NCBI GenBank assembly: GCA_934513685.1
Contig: CAKSWY010000011.1
Span: 1-64,000 of the forward strand
From: an uncultured Oscillospiraceae bacterium
Lineage (GTDB): Bacteria > Bacillota > Clostridia > Oscillospirales > Ruminococcaceae
DNA: 64,000 nucleotides
Direction: 5' to 3'
How positions within the stretch are numbered: the stretch's first letter is position 1; the number at the start of each line of letters is the position of its first letter. Made by a program: the position numbers and the translations under genes. Under the pieces are notes generated by a model. The model saw nothing but the letters and a program-made list of their open reading frames with translations. It was not told the origin of the DNA and did no database searches. Below, piece by piece: positions 8,737 through 16,302 of the stretch.

Positions 8737-8765
8737 TGGAAAAACACCTGCAGCGGCGGTATAAT
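8737..8765 (+). promoter_or_regulatory. Candidate promoter of the dehydrogenase gene
   Basis: A perfect TATAAT lies at 8760-8765. At 17-base spacing the -35 is TGGAAA (8737-8742), a 4-of-6 match. The transcript would have a leader of about 110 bases that contains the 10-base palindrome TTTTGCAAAA at 8853-8862, just upstream of the ribosome binding site. Confidence 0.45.
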
Positions 8766-8882
8766 AGAAACCAAAACGAACAGAAGCCGCGCTTAGCCGG
8801 TTTGACCGCTTTTGTGCACCTTGAAGCGCCAAAGCGCCGGCGGCCGCGGTTTTGCAAAATCACCCCAAAGGAGCGAGACGCA

Positions 8883-9836
8883 ATGAACATTGTACTTTTG
8901 GAAGGGCTGGCCGTGCCGCAGCAGACCATTGAGGAGCTGGCGGCTTCCCTGAAGAAACAGGGGCACACCTTTACCGCCTGGCTGGACGGCAAATGGGACC
9001 CGGAGACTCTTATTCAGAGGGCCAAGGATGCGGACATTCTGATGGTGGCCAATTCGCCCCTGCCTGCCCAGGTGGTGCAGGCGTGCAGCCACTTGAAGAT
9101 GATCAGCGTGGCGTTTACCGGTGTGGACCACATCCCCATGGAAGTCTGCAAGCAGCGGGGCATCCTGGTGTGCAATTGCGCCGGATATTCCACCAAAGCG
9201 GTGGCAGAGCTGGTGTTCGGTCTGGTTCTGGGGCTGGCCCGGCGCATTCCCGCCTGCGATGGGGCTGCCCGCCACGGCGGCACCAAGGCGGGGCTGGTGG
9301 GCTTTGAGCTGGCCGGCAAGACCTTCGGCATTGTGGGCACCGGCGCCATTGGCCTGCGCGTGGCGGCCCTGGCCCGGGCGTTCGGCTGCAAGGTCATTGC
9401 CTACAGCCGCACCGAGAAGCAGGAGGCCCTGGAGCTGGGCGTGCAGTACCTTAGCCTGGAAGAGGTGATGGCCCAGAGCGACATCGTCAGCCTGCACGTG
9501 CCCGCCACCGCCGAGACCAAGGGCCTGATCAGCGCCGAGATGATCGCCAGAATGAAGCCCAGCGCCCTGCTCATCAACACGGCCCGCGGCCCGGTGGTGG
9601 ACAGCGCCGCCCTGGCCGAGGCCCTGAAGGCGGGCCGCATTGCCGGTGCGGGCATTGATGTGTTCGAGACCGAGCCGCCCATCCCGGAGAATCACCCGCT
9701 GTGCAGTGCACCCAACACCCTGCTGACCCCCCATGTGGCCTTTGCCACCGAGGAGAGCATGGTGCTGCGGGCGGAAATGGTGTTTGAAAACGTGCGGCTG
9801 TACCTGAACGGTACGCCCCGGAACATCATGGCGTAA
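8883..9836 (+). CDS. D-2-hydroxyacid dehydrogenase, NAD(P)-dependent
   Basis: A 317-residue member of the family of D-lactate dehydrogenase, hydroxypyruvate reductase and phosphoglycerate dehydrogenase. The nucleotide-binding motif GTGAIG is at about residues 152-157. The catalytic trio is visible: Arg235 in NTARGPVVD, Glu264 in FETEPP and His284 in LTPHVAFAT. No ACT or other regulatory domain follows, so it is not the long SerA type. I chose ATG 8883, preceded by AAAGGAGCG. Longer upstream reading in the same frame runs through the promoter. The substrate cannot be decided from the sequence; a glycerate/hydroxypyruvate or lactate-type acid is likely. It is a single-gene unit between two terminators. 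Confidence 0.88.
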   Translation: MNIVLLEGLAVPQQTIEELAASLKKQGHTFTAWLDGKWDPETLIQRAKDADILMVANSPLPAQVVQACSHLKMISVAFTGVDHIPMEVCKQRGILVCNCAGYSTKAVAELVFGLVLGLARRIPACDGAARHGGTKAGLVGFELAGKTFGIVGTGAIGLRVAALARAFGCKVIAYSRTEKQEALELGVQYLSLEEVMAQSDIVSLHVPATAETKGLISAEMIARMKPSALLINTARGPVVDSAALAEALKAGRIAGAGIDVFETEPPIPENHPLCSAPNTLLTPHVAFATEESMVLRAEMVFENVRLYLNGTPRNIMA

Positions 9837-9910
9837 CGCGGCGCGAGTGGCCAAAACCGGCCGGGCAACGGGCGGAACTGCCCGCCATGGAGCGACAAAT
9901 CAGGCAGAGA

Positions 9911-9947
9911 ACAAGCGCTTTCCCACCCCGGAAAAGCGCTTGTTTTG
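9911..9947 (+). terminator. Terminator after the dehydrogenase gene
   Basis: ACAAGCGCTTT (9911-9921) pairs with AAAGCGCTTGT (9933-9943), with a short C-rich loop, followed by TGTTTTG. It sits about 75 bases after the stop codon. Between it and the next promoter there is nothing else I can recognise. Confidence 0.75.
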
Positions 9948-10039
9948 TGCAAATTGAAGAAATTATTGTCCATGTCGGGCGGGCTTTGAGAAATAACGGA
10001 GAACCTGACCGATGGGCGCATAAAATCGTGCCCTGTGCC

Positions 10040-10069
10040 TTGCGGCGCAATAAAAAGGTATGCTATAAT
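10040..10069 (+). promoter_or_regulatory. Promoter of the pyrophosphatase gene
   Basis: TATAAT at 10064-10069 is preceded by TGC, giving an extended -10 (TGCTATAAT). At 18-base spacing the -35 is TTGCGG (10040-10045). The expected transcript starts near 10076, just ahead of a very strong hairpin. Confidence 0.6.
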
Positions 10070-10083
10070 TAACTTGAGCTTTC

Positions 10084-10113
10084 CCCCGCCGCGGCAGAGC
10101 AGCTGCGGCGGGG
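10084..10113 (+). promoter_or_regulatory. GC-rich hairpin at the 5' end of the pyrophosphatase transcript
   Basis: CCCCGCCGC (10084-10092) pairs perfectly with GCGGCGGGG (10105-10113), and the stem can continue inward by three more pairs. It would begin within about 10 bases of the expected transcription start. The run after it is only TTTG, too weak for termination. An mRNA-stabilising 5' stem or a structure used in regulation is the likely role. Confidence 0.5.
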
Positions 10114-10162
10114 TTTGACGTATTGGCCGGGAGTGCCCGGCAAACGAGAGGGAGTAAGAATC

Positions 10163-11821
10163 ATGAACCAGCAGGAAAAGGGCAAGGTTCTGGTCATCGG
10201 CCACCGCAATCCGGATACCGATTCCATTTGTTCGGCCATTGCCTATGCCAACCTGAAGAATAAAACCAGCGACGGCACCGTGTACGAGGCCTGCCGCGCG
10301 GGCGAGCCCAACCAGGAAACCGCCTATGTGCTCAAGCGCTTCCAGATGAAGGCCCCCCGCCGCTGCCTGGACGTCAGCCCCCAGGTGCAGGACATTGACA
10401 TCCGCCAGGTGGAGGGTGTGGACGGCCAGACCACCATGCGCCACGCATGGGAGACCATGCGCGACGCCCACGCCAGCACCCTGCCCATCACCACCCAGGG
10501 CGGCCACCTGGAGGGCCTGATCACCCTGACCGACGTGGCCATGGCCAACATGGACGTGGACGGCGCAGGCGTTCTGGCGGCGGCCCACGCCAGCCTGGAT
10601 CAGGTGTGCCGCACCCTGAACGGCACTCTGATCACCGGCGACCCCAACGCCCGCTTTGAAAAGGGCAAGATCGTCATCGGCGCGGCCAGCCCGGACGCCA
10701 TGGAGGGCATGGTGCAGCCCGGCGACGTGGTCATTCTGGCCAACCGCTACGAGACCCAGCTGTGCGCCATTGAGCTGGAGGCTTCCTGCATTGTGGTGTG
10801 CATCGGCTCGGCCGTGTCCCGCACCATTGTGAAGCTGGCCGCCGACCGTGGCTGCGCCATCATCAGCACCCCCTACGACACCTACGAGGCCGCCCGCCTG
10901 ATCAACCAGAGCGTGCCCATCCGCCATTACATGATCAAGGACGACCTGATGACCTTTGATCTGAACACCCCCGTGGAAGAGGCACGCACGGCCATGGGCA
11001 AGGTGCGCCACCAGTACTTCCCCGTGCTGGACAAGAAGGGCCGGTATCAGGGCATGATCTCCCGCCGGAACTTGCTGAACCTGAAGCGCAAGCAGCTGAT
11101 TCTGGTGGACCACAACGAGCGCACCCAGGCGGTGGAAGGCTTTGAGCAGGCGGACATTCTGGAGATCATCGACCACCATCGCCTGGGCAACCTGGAAACC
11201 AACAGCCCCCTGTATTTCCGCAACCAGCCGGTGGGATGCACCGCCACCATCGTCTACCAGATGTACGGCGAGCAGGGCGTGGAGATCACCCCTGAGATCG
11301 CGGGCATTCTGTGCAGCGCCATCCTGTCGGATACGCTGATGTTCCGCAGCCCCACCTGCACCCCGCTGGATGAGAGCGCGGCCCGCGCCCTGGCGAAGAT
11401 CGCCGGCGTGGAAGTGGAAAAGCTGGCCACCGAGATGTTCGAGGCCGGCGAGAACCTCACCGGCAAGACGGCCAGCGAGGTGTTCCTGCAGGACTTTAAG
11501 GTGTTCACCAACGGCGACCTGCGCTTCGGCGTGGGCCAGGGCAGCTATGTGAGCGAGAAGAACCGCGACCAGGCCAAGGCGCTGCTGGGCCCCTATCTGG
11601 AAGAGACCCTGAAGAGTGAGCGGGTGGATATGGTGTTCTACATGTTCACCAGCGTGCTGGATCAGTCCACCGACGTTCTGTACGCCGGTAAGGGCGCGGA
11701 AGAGCTGATGGCGGGTGCCTTCCATGTGGAAGCGAAGGACAACATGTTCACCCTGCCCGGTGTGATCAGCCGCAAAAAGCAGCTGATCCCGGCCCTGATC
11801 AGCTACCTGCAGCAGCAGTAA
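10163..11821 (+). CDS. ppaC: Manganese-dependent inorganic pyrophosphatase with CBS insert (family II)
   Basis: A 552-residue DHH-family phosphatase that hydrolyses pyrophosphate. The N-terminal metal site is GHRNPDTDS at residues 13-21 and the DHH motif (DHHRLGN) is at about 337-343, followed by the DHHA2 half. The residues between (roughly 65-310) form a regulatory insert: a CBS domain (HASTLPITTQGGHLEGLITL), a DRTGG-like domain, and a second CBS (HQYFPVLDKKGRYQGMIS). Such enzymes are known to be controlled by adenine nucleotides. I chose ATG 10163, after GAGAGGGAG; the in-frame extension to 10115 begins directly after the leader hairpin. It is transcribed alone and ends in a shared terminator. 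Confidence 0.93.
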   Translation: MNQQEKGKVLVIGHRNPDTDSICSAIAYANLKNKTSDGTVYEACRAGEPNQETAYVLKRFQMKAPRRCLDVSPQVQDIDIRQVEGVDGQTTMRHAWETMRDAHASTLPITTQGGHLEGLITLTDVAMANMDVDGAGVLAAAHASLDQVCRTLNGTLITGDPNARFEKGKIVIGAASPDAMEGMVQPGDVVILANRYETQLCAIELEASCIVVCIGSAVSRTIVKLAADRGCAIISTPYDTYEAARLINQSVPIRHYMIKDDLMTFDLNTPVEEARTAMGKVRHQYFPVLDKKGRYQGMISRRNLLNLKRKQLILVDHNERTQAVEGFEQADILEIIDHHRLGNLETNSPLYFRNQPVGCTATIVYQMYGEQGVEITPEIAGILCSAILSDTLMFRSPTCTPLDESAARALAKIAGVEVEKLATEMFEAGENLTGKTASEVFLQDFKVFTNGDLRFGVGQGSYVSEKNRDQAKALLGPYLEETLKSERVDMVFYMFTSVLDQSTDVLYAGKGAEELMAGAFHVEAKDNMFTLPGVISRKKQLIPALISYLQQQ

Positions 11822-11867
11822 CGCGTGCATTCGTCTGGCTGAAACGGCAAAGCAAAAACAATAAAGT

Positions 11868-11930
11868 AAAAGCACCCCTGTGCGGCTTCCGAAGGATTTT
11901 CGGAACGGCCGCACAGGGGCGCTTTGTTTT
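11868..11930. terminator. Bidirectional terminator between ppaC and ispE
   Basis: AGCACCCCTGTGCGGC (11871-11886) pairs with GCCGCACAGGGGCGCT (11908-11923) apart from one mismatch. TTTGTTTTG follows on the plus strand and an A-rich run (T-rich on the minus strand) precedes it. The gene on each side points toward it, so it probably serves both convergent units. Confidence 0.8.
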
Positions 11931-11953
11931 GCTGTTATAAAATCGGCGGTGGT

Positions 11954-12883
11954 TCAGCGGGGGTTCCGCCCGCCCTTGCCAAGGCTTCCGGGCCGCCGCC
12001 CAAAGGGCTTGCGGGGGCCGAACACCAGCCGGGGGCCGCCCCGGTCGGGCTGGGCAAGATACACCTGCTTGTACTGCTGGCGCAGGGCCGCACGGGCGGC
12101 CTGAGCCTTGGCCTCGCTGTCAAACACGCCGAACACCGCGGCGCCGCTGCCGGTCATCAGGCTGGCCAGCGCCCCCTGTTCGTCCAGAATGGACCGGATG
12201 TGGGGCGTCTCCTTTGCGCCGCTGCAATGCTCCAGCGCGTTGCCGGAAGCCGCACACACGGCGGCCAGGTCTCCGGCGCGGATGGCGGCTTCCTGAGCGG
12301 CCAGATCCGGGTGGATGGGGCTGCCCATCTGGTCGTAGCGGGCAAAGGCTTCCGGGGTGGAAACCCCTACGCTGGGCATGGCCACCACGAACCAGCAGGG
12401 CGGGCAGGGGGGAAGGGCCTTCAGAAAGTCGCCCACGCCCTGCACCCGGCAGGTGCCGCCCATCAGGGCAAAGGGCACATCGGCCCCGATGCCGGCGCCC
12501 AGGGCGCACAGCTCACTGGTGGAAAGCCGGGCTTCGTACAGGGCGTTCAGCCCCACCAGAACCCCGGCGGCGTCGGCGCTGCCGCCGGCCATGCCGGCGC
12601 GCACGGGAATGTGCTTTTCAATTTCCATATCCACGCCGCCCGCAAGGCCGGTGTAGCGGAAAAACGCCCGGGCCGCCTTGACGGCGGTGTTCTTTTCGTT
12701 TACGGGCACCCAGCTGCCGGGCAGGTGCAGGCGAACCTCCTCGGCGCGGCGAAGGGTCAGCCGCTCATACAGGGTGATGGTCTGCATGACCATATCCAAA
12801 TCGTGGTACCCATTGGGCAGCAGGCCCACCACGTCCAGGGCAAGGTTCAGCTTGGCGGGGGCCAATACGGTCACTTGCTTCAT
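11954..12883 (-). CDS. ispE: 4-diphosphocytidyl-2-C-methyl-D-erythritol kinase
   Basis: A 309-residue GHMP kinase of the MEP isoprenoid pathway. The N-terminal substrate motif APAKLNLALDV and the ATP-binding loop PVRAGMAGGSADAAG (about residues 93-107) are clear, as is MTGSGAAVFGVF near the end. The last 30 or so residues are an arginine/glycine-rich tail not needed by the family fold. ATG 12883 follows AGGAGG on the minus strand. It is the last gene of a four-gene minus-strand operon, 15 bases after the DUF362 gene. Confidence 0.94.
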   Translation of the reverse strand: MKQVTVLAPAKLNLALDVVGLLPNGYHDLDMVMQTITLYERLTLRRAEEVRLHLPGSWVPVNEKNTAVKAARAFFRYTGLAGGVDMEIEKHIPVRAGMAGGSADAAGVLVGLNALYEARLSTSELCALGAGIGADVPFALMGGTCRVQGVGDFLKALPPCPPCWFVVAMPSVGVSTPEAFARYDQMGSPIHPDLAAQEAAIRAGDLAAVCAASGNALEHCSGAKETPHIRSILDEQGALASLMTGSGAAVFGVFDSEAKAQAARAALRQQYKQVYLAQPDRGGPRLVFGPRKPFGRRPGSLGKGGRNPR

Positions 12884-12898
12884 GACAAACCTCCTCGT

Positions 12899-14053
12899 TT
12901 ACAGCCGGAACAGGCGCAGCTGCCGCACGTCAATGGCCTTTACCGGGCACATTTCGTGGCAGCAGAAGCAGCGAATGCACCCGGAAGGGTGGATGCGGGC
13001 GGTACGGCCCACCTGGATGGTGTGGCCGGGGCAGATCTCGGCGCATTTGCCGCAGCCGATGCACTTCTTCTGGTCCACCACCGGGCGGGGCGCGATCAGG
13101 CGCTCCACATGCTTTACCAGAGGCTGCACCAGTTTGGGGGTGTGCTGGGCAAAGTCGGTGCTGCCCTCGCCGCCGGTGTAGCTGGAGGGCAGCCGGAAGC
13201 CGGGCACCGGCTCCACGGGGCCGTCGGCCCAGGCCGGGTCAAAGGCTTCGGCGCACAGGCCGCGCCCGTGGGCAGCGGCCAGATAAGGCACCCGCATGGG
13301 GTCCAGCCCGATGACCCGGCAGACCGCCAGGTCCAGCGCGGGCAGGTCCTCGCTGGCCATCACAAGGCCGACAGGGCGGGGCGTGCCCCCGGCGGGGCCG
13401 TCACCCTCCAGGGCCACGATGCCGTCCAGAATGGCGAAATCCGGCTTTACCGTGCACAGCAGGTCCACCAACATCTGGCCGAAGCGCTCCCGGTCGGGAA
13501 AGCGCATATGCCACTCGGCCTTCTGCAGGCCGGGAATGCAGCCGAACAGGTTTTTTACGGCGGCGGTGCAGCCGGTCATCACATGGGTTTTGAGCTTGGG
13601 CAGGTCGATGATCACATCGGCCTCCAGCACTGGCTCAATGAGGGTGAACTGCTCGGCAACCACGCCGTTTTCCACGGCGCGCTCGCCCCACTTGCAGCCG
13701 GTGTACAGCTCCAGCCCTTCTTCCTCACAAACTTTTGCAAGGCCGCTTACATTGTAAGTGGCCTGCATCATGGCCGGGTTGTATACGCCGCCGGAAGAAT
13801 CCGCCAGAACGATGCGGGCCGGGCCGCGGCGCTTCACGGCCCGCGCCACCGCCCGCACAATGGCGGGGTGGGTGGTCACGGCGTGCTCCGGCGGGTGCTT
13901 GGCCAGAAGGTTCGGCTTGAGCAGCACCGTTTTGCCGGGGCCGATCCGCCCGGCAGCGGGCAGGGCCGCGAACAGCTCTTCCACCAGCGCATCCAGAGCG
14001 GCCTGATCCTCATAGTCGGCCATGGACCGCACCAGAACGGCCGGGGCGCTCAC
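12899..14053 (-). CDS. DUF362 protein with C-terminal 2[4Fe-4S] ferredoxin domain
   Basis: A 384-residue two-part protein. Residues 1-310 match the DUF362 family (VLLKPNLLAKHPPEHAVTTH, IDLPKLKTHVMTGCTAAVKN). Residues 331-370 carry two 4Fe-4S cluster motifs, CIGCGKCAEICP and CIRCFCCHEMCP. Such proteins are soluble electron carriers or iron-sulfur proteins of unknown partner. The GTG start overlaps the aminotransferase stop by four bases (GTGA), so it is translationally coupled. Placement just before ispE is notable because two later MEP enzymes, IspG and IspH, need low-potential electrons. A link to them is only an inference. Confidence 0.88.
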   Translation of the reverse strand: MSAPAVLVRSMADYEDQAALDALVEELFAALPAAGRIGPGKTVLLKPNLLAKHPPEHAVTTHPAIVRAVARAVKRRGPARIVLADSSGGVYNPAMMQATYNVSGLAKVCEEEGLELYTGCKWGERAVENGVVAEQFTLIEPVLEADVIIDLPKLKTHVMTGCTAAVKNLFGCIPGLQKAEWHMRFPDRERFGQMLVDLLCTVKPDFAILDGIVALEGDGPAGGTPRPVGLVMASEDLPALDLAVCRVIGLDPMRVPYLAAAHGRGLCAEAFDPAWADGPVEPVPGFRLPSSYTGGEGSTDFAQHTPKLVQPLVKHVERLIAPRPVVDQKKCIGCGKCAEICPGHTIQVGRTARIHPSGCIRCFCCHEMCPVKAIDVRQLRLFRL

Positions 14054-15231
14054 GCCTTGCCTTCTTTCAGATCCTGCAAAAATTCCCGAATGCGGCTCAG
14101 GGCCTCCACCAGATGCTCCACCGAGTAGGCGTAGCTCACGCGGGCGTAGCCCTCGCCGGAAGCGCCGAAGGCGGTGCCGGGCACAATGGCCACGCGCTTT
14201 TTATACAGAAGTTCCTTGCAGAACTCGTCGCTGGTCATGCCGGTGGACTTGATGCAGGGGAACACATAAAACGCGCCCTTGGGGTCGAAGCAGCTCAGCC
14301 CCATGTCGTTGAAGCTCTTCACCAGAAGCCGGCGGCGGCGGTTGTATTCGTCCCGCATCATGTCAATCTCGTCGTCACACTCCCGCATGGCCGTAATGGC
14401 GGCCATCTGGCTGGTGGTAGGGGCGCACATGATGCAGCTCTGGTGGATCTTGGTCATGATCTTGATGACCGGGGCGGGGCCGACCACATAGCCCAGCCGC
14501 CAGCCGGTCATGGCGTAGGCCTTGGAGAAGCCGTTCACCACGATGGTGCGCTCGGCCATGCCGGGCAGGCTGGCAATGCTCACGTGCCGTTCGCTGCCGT
14601 AGGTCAGCTCGGCGTAAATTTCATCGCTCAGCACCATGATGTCGGTGCCGCGCAGCACCTCGGCAATGGCCTCCAAATCCTCTTTGCCCATCACCGCACC
14701 GGTGGGGTTGCAGGGGAAGGGCAGGATCAGCATCTTGGTGCGGGGGGTGATGGCCGCCTTCAGCTCCTCAGCGGTGAGGCGGAACTGGTTCTTTTCCTGA
14801 AGGGGAATGCTTACCACCTTGCCGCCGGTGAGGTGGGTGATGGGGTCGTAGCACACATAGCAGGGCTCCGGGATGATGACCTCGTCGCCGGGGTTGACCA
14901 GGGCGCGGATGCCGATGTCGATGGCCTCGCTGCCGCCCACCGTCACCAGAACCTGGCTGTCCGGGTCATAGTGCAGGTCAAAACGGCGGTCAAGATATTT
15001 GCAGATCTCGGTGCGCAGTTCCTTCATGCCGGAGTTGGAGGTGTAGCGGGTCTGGCCCATTTCCAGGTTGCGAATGCCCGCGTCGCGCACCGCCCAGGGG
15101 GTCTTGAAGTCCGGTTCGCCCACGCCCAGGCTGATGCAGTCCTTCATCTCGGCGGCAATGTCAAAAAACTTGCGGATGCCGGAAGCGCGCATCTCCTGGG
15201 CAGCGGTGGCGATAATTTTATCGTAGTTCAT
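14050..15231 (-). CDS. Pyridoxal-phosphate aminotransferase, class I/II
   Basis: A 393-residue fold-type I aminotransferase. The PLP lysine is Lys237 in NGFSKAYAMTGWRLGY, with FPCNPTGAV and LSDEIYAELTY supplying the usual Asn, Asp and Tyr contacts and a C-terminal arginine in GYARVSYAYS. This looks like the aspartate/aromatic/MalY-like subgroup commonly paired with an Lrp regulator in Clostridia. The start ATG overlaps the Lrp stop by one base. The substrate is uncertain. Confidence 0.88.
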   Translation of the reverse strand: MNYDKIIATAAQEMRASGIRKFFDIAAEMKDCISLGVGEPDFKTPWAVRDAGIRNLEMGQTRYTSNSGMKELRTEICKYLDRRFDLHYDPDSQVLVTVGGSEAIDIGIRALVNPGDEVIIPEPCYVCYDPITHLTGGKVVSIPLQEKNQFRLTAEELKAAITPRTKMLILPFPCNPTGAVMGKEDLEAIAEVLRGTDIMVLSDEIYAELTYGSERHVSIASLPGMAERTIVVNGFSKAYAMTGWRLGYVVGPAPVIKIMTKIHQSCIMCAPTTSQMAAITAMRECDDEIDMMRDEYNRRRRLLVKSFNDMGLSCFDPKGAFYVFPCIKSTGMTSDEFCKELLYKKRVAIVPGTAFGASGEGYARVSYAYSVEHLVEALSRIREFLQDLKEGKA

Positions 15232-15707
15232 TACAGTACCGTCTCTCTTTCATCGGGATCTTCGTCCAGGAACATTTCGCCGTCCTTCTTGTAGGTGCGC
15301 AGAACGAAATGGGTGGCGGTGGAGCGCACATCGTCCAGCGGGCTGAGGCGCTTGGCCACAAACAGGGCCACCTCCTGGAAGCTGCGGCCGCTGACGACCA
15401 GCTGCAGGTCGTAGCCGCCGCTCATCAGCAGCACGCTCTCCACCTCGTCAAAGGCGGCGATGGTGGTGGCAATGGCGTCAAAGCCGTGGCTCTTCTTAGG
15501 GGTGACGCACAGCTCGATCACCGCCTGCACCTTTGCCGCGCTGAATTTTTCCCAGTTCACCAGGGTCTTGTAGCCCCGGATGTACCCCTTTGCCCGTGCC
15601 AGCTCCATCATCTCGTGGATCTGTGCGGGAGTTTTATCCAGCATTGCGCCAAGATCGTCCTCTGTGAGGCGGGCGTTGTTTTCCAACAATTTCAAAAGCT
15701 GTTCCAT
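15231..15707 (-). CDS. Lrp/AsnC family transcriptional regulator
   Basis: A 158-residue regulator. The N-terminal winged helix (LLKLLENNARLTEDDLGAML) is followed by the Lrp effector-binding RAM/ACT-like domain (AAFDEVESVLLMSGGYDLQL, GRSFQEVALFVAKRLS). I chose ATG 15707, which has AAGGAC upstream; longer in-frame reading to 15863 passes through the promoter. It leads the operon and probably senses the amino acid handled by the aminotransferase, as in other Lrp-aminotransferase pairs. Confidence 0.9.
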   Translation of the reverse strand: MEQLLKLLENNARLTEDDLGAMLDKTPAQIHEMMELARAKGYIRGYKTLVNWEKFSAAKVQAVIELCVTPKKSHGFDAIATTIAAFDEVESVLLMSGGYDLQLVVSGRSFQEVALFVAKRLSPLDDVRSTATHFVLRTYKKDGEMFLDEDPDERETVL

Positions 15708-15830
15708 GGTAAAGGTCCTTTCTGTACATTCCGTGTCGGGTTCGGCGGCCAGGCCGCTGTTCCGGATGATGCCTGCCGCGCACCTGCGCCTCTTTCTACA
15801 ATGGGCAGGCGCGGCAGAATAGATACCACT

Positions 15831-15859
15831 ATTATAAAAAAAAATCGGCAGAATGGCAA
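15831..15859 (-). promoter_or_regulatory. Promoter of the lrp-aminotransferase-DUF362-ispE operon
   Basis: Read on the minus strand, TTGCCA (15854-15859) is followed after 17 bases by TATAAT (15831-15836). The 304-base interval between the divergent genes holds this promoter and the one for the ACT gene, whose -10 regions are only about 45 bases apart. Lrp binding here could control both directions. Confidence 0.65.
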
Positions 15860-15876
15860 CCACACGGCGGCAAATC

Positions 15877-15885
15877 TGCTATAAT
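15877..15885 (+). promoter_or_regulatory. Extended -10 element of the ACT-PFL operon
   Basis: TGCTATAAT at 15877-15885 is a perfect extended -10. No good -35 is visible at 16-18 bases upstream (the region reads CAACCA). The leader runs about 120 bases to the ACT gene and contains GGGCCGCCGAACC at 15904-15916, which recurs exactly in the addB leader. Confidence 0.5.
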
Positions 15886-16011
15886 AAAGGCATTTCCAGG
15901 GCGGGGCCGCCGAACCATGGCAGCCCCTGCCGCAAGCGCCGGAATGCGCCGGGGGCGGAGAGGCCGTCGATTTGCCCGGCGGGCGCAGTTGATATGGGAG
16001 GGAAAGCACCG

Positions 16012-16281
16012 ATGAAAGCAGTCATCACCGTCGTAGGCCGGGACACCGTGGGCGTTGTTGCCAAAGTGAGCGGCGTTTGCAGCGAGTTGAACATCAACAT
16101 TGAGGACGTGACCCAGAGCATTATGCAGGAGATGTTCTGCATGATCATGCTGGTCAATCTGGAAAAGTGCAATGTGAGCCACGATGAAATGCGCGCCCGT
16201 TTTGCCGCAGCAGGCGAAGAGATGGGCATGCAGGTGAACATCACCCGGCAGGAAGTTTTTGACGCCATGCACCGCATTTGA
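16012..16281 (+). CDS. ACT domain protein (UPF0237 family)
   Basis: An 89-residue single ACT domain: MKAVITVVGRDTVGVVAKVS, then NINIEDVTQSIMQEMFCMIM. This family binds small molecules, probably amino acids, and is regularly found beside a PFL/DUF711 gene, as here. I chose ATG 16012, which follows GGGAGGGAAAGCACCG. The in-frame upstream start at 15853 lies before the promoter. The next gene starts 21 bases downstream and the two are surely an operon. Confidence 0.92.
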   Translation: MKAVITVVGRDTVGVVAKVSGVCSELNINIEDVTQSIMQEMFCMIMLVNLEKCNVSHDEMRARFAAAGEEMGMQVNITRQEVFDAMHRI

Positions 16282-16302
16282 GCCGGGAGGGGGAACAGAA
16301 CC

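Noticed and set aside
9837..10162. A small gene in the 325-base gap before ppaC
   Set aside because: The gap is accounted for by a terminator, a promoter and the leader hairpin; the short ORF at 9887-10072 has no ribosome binding site.
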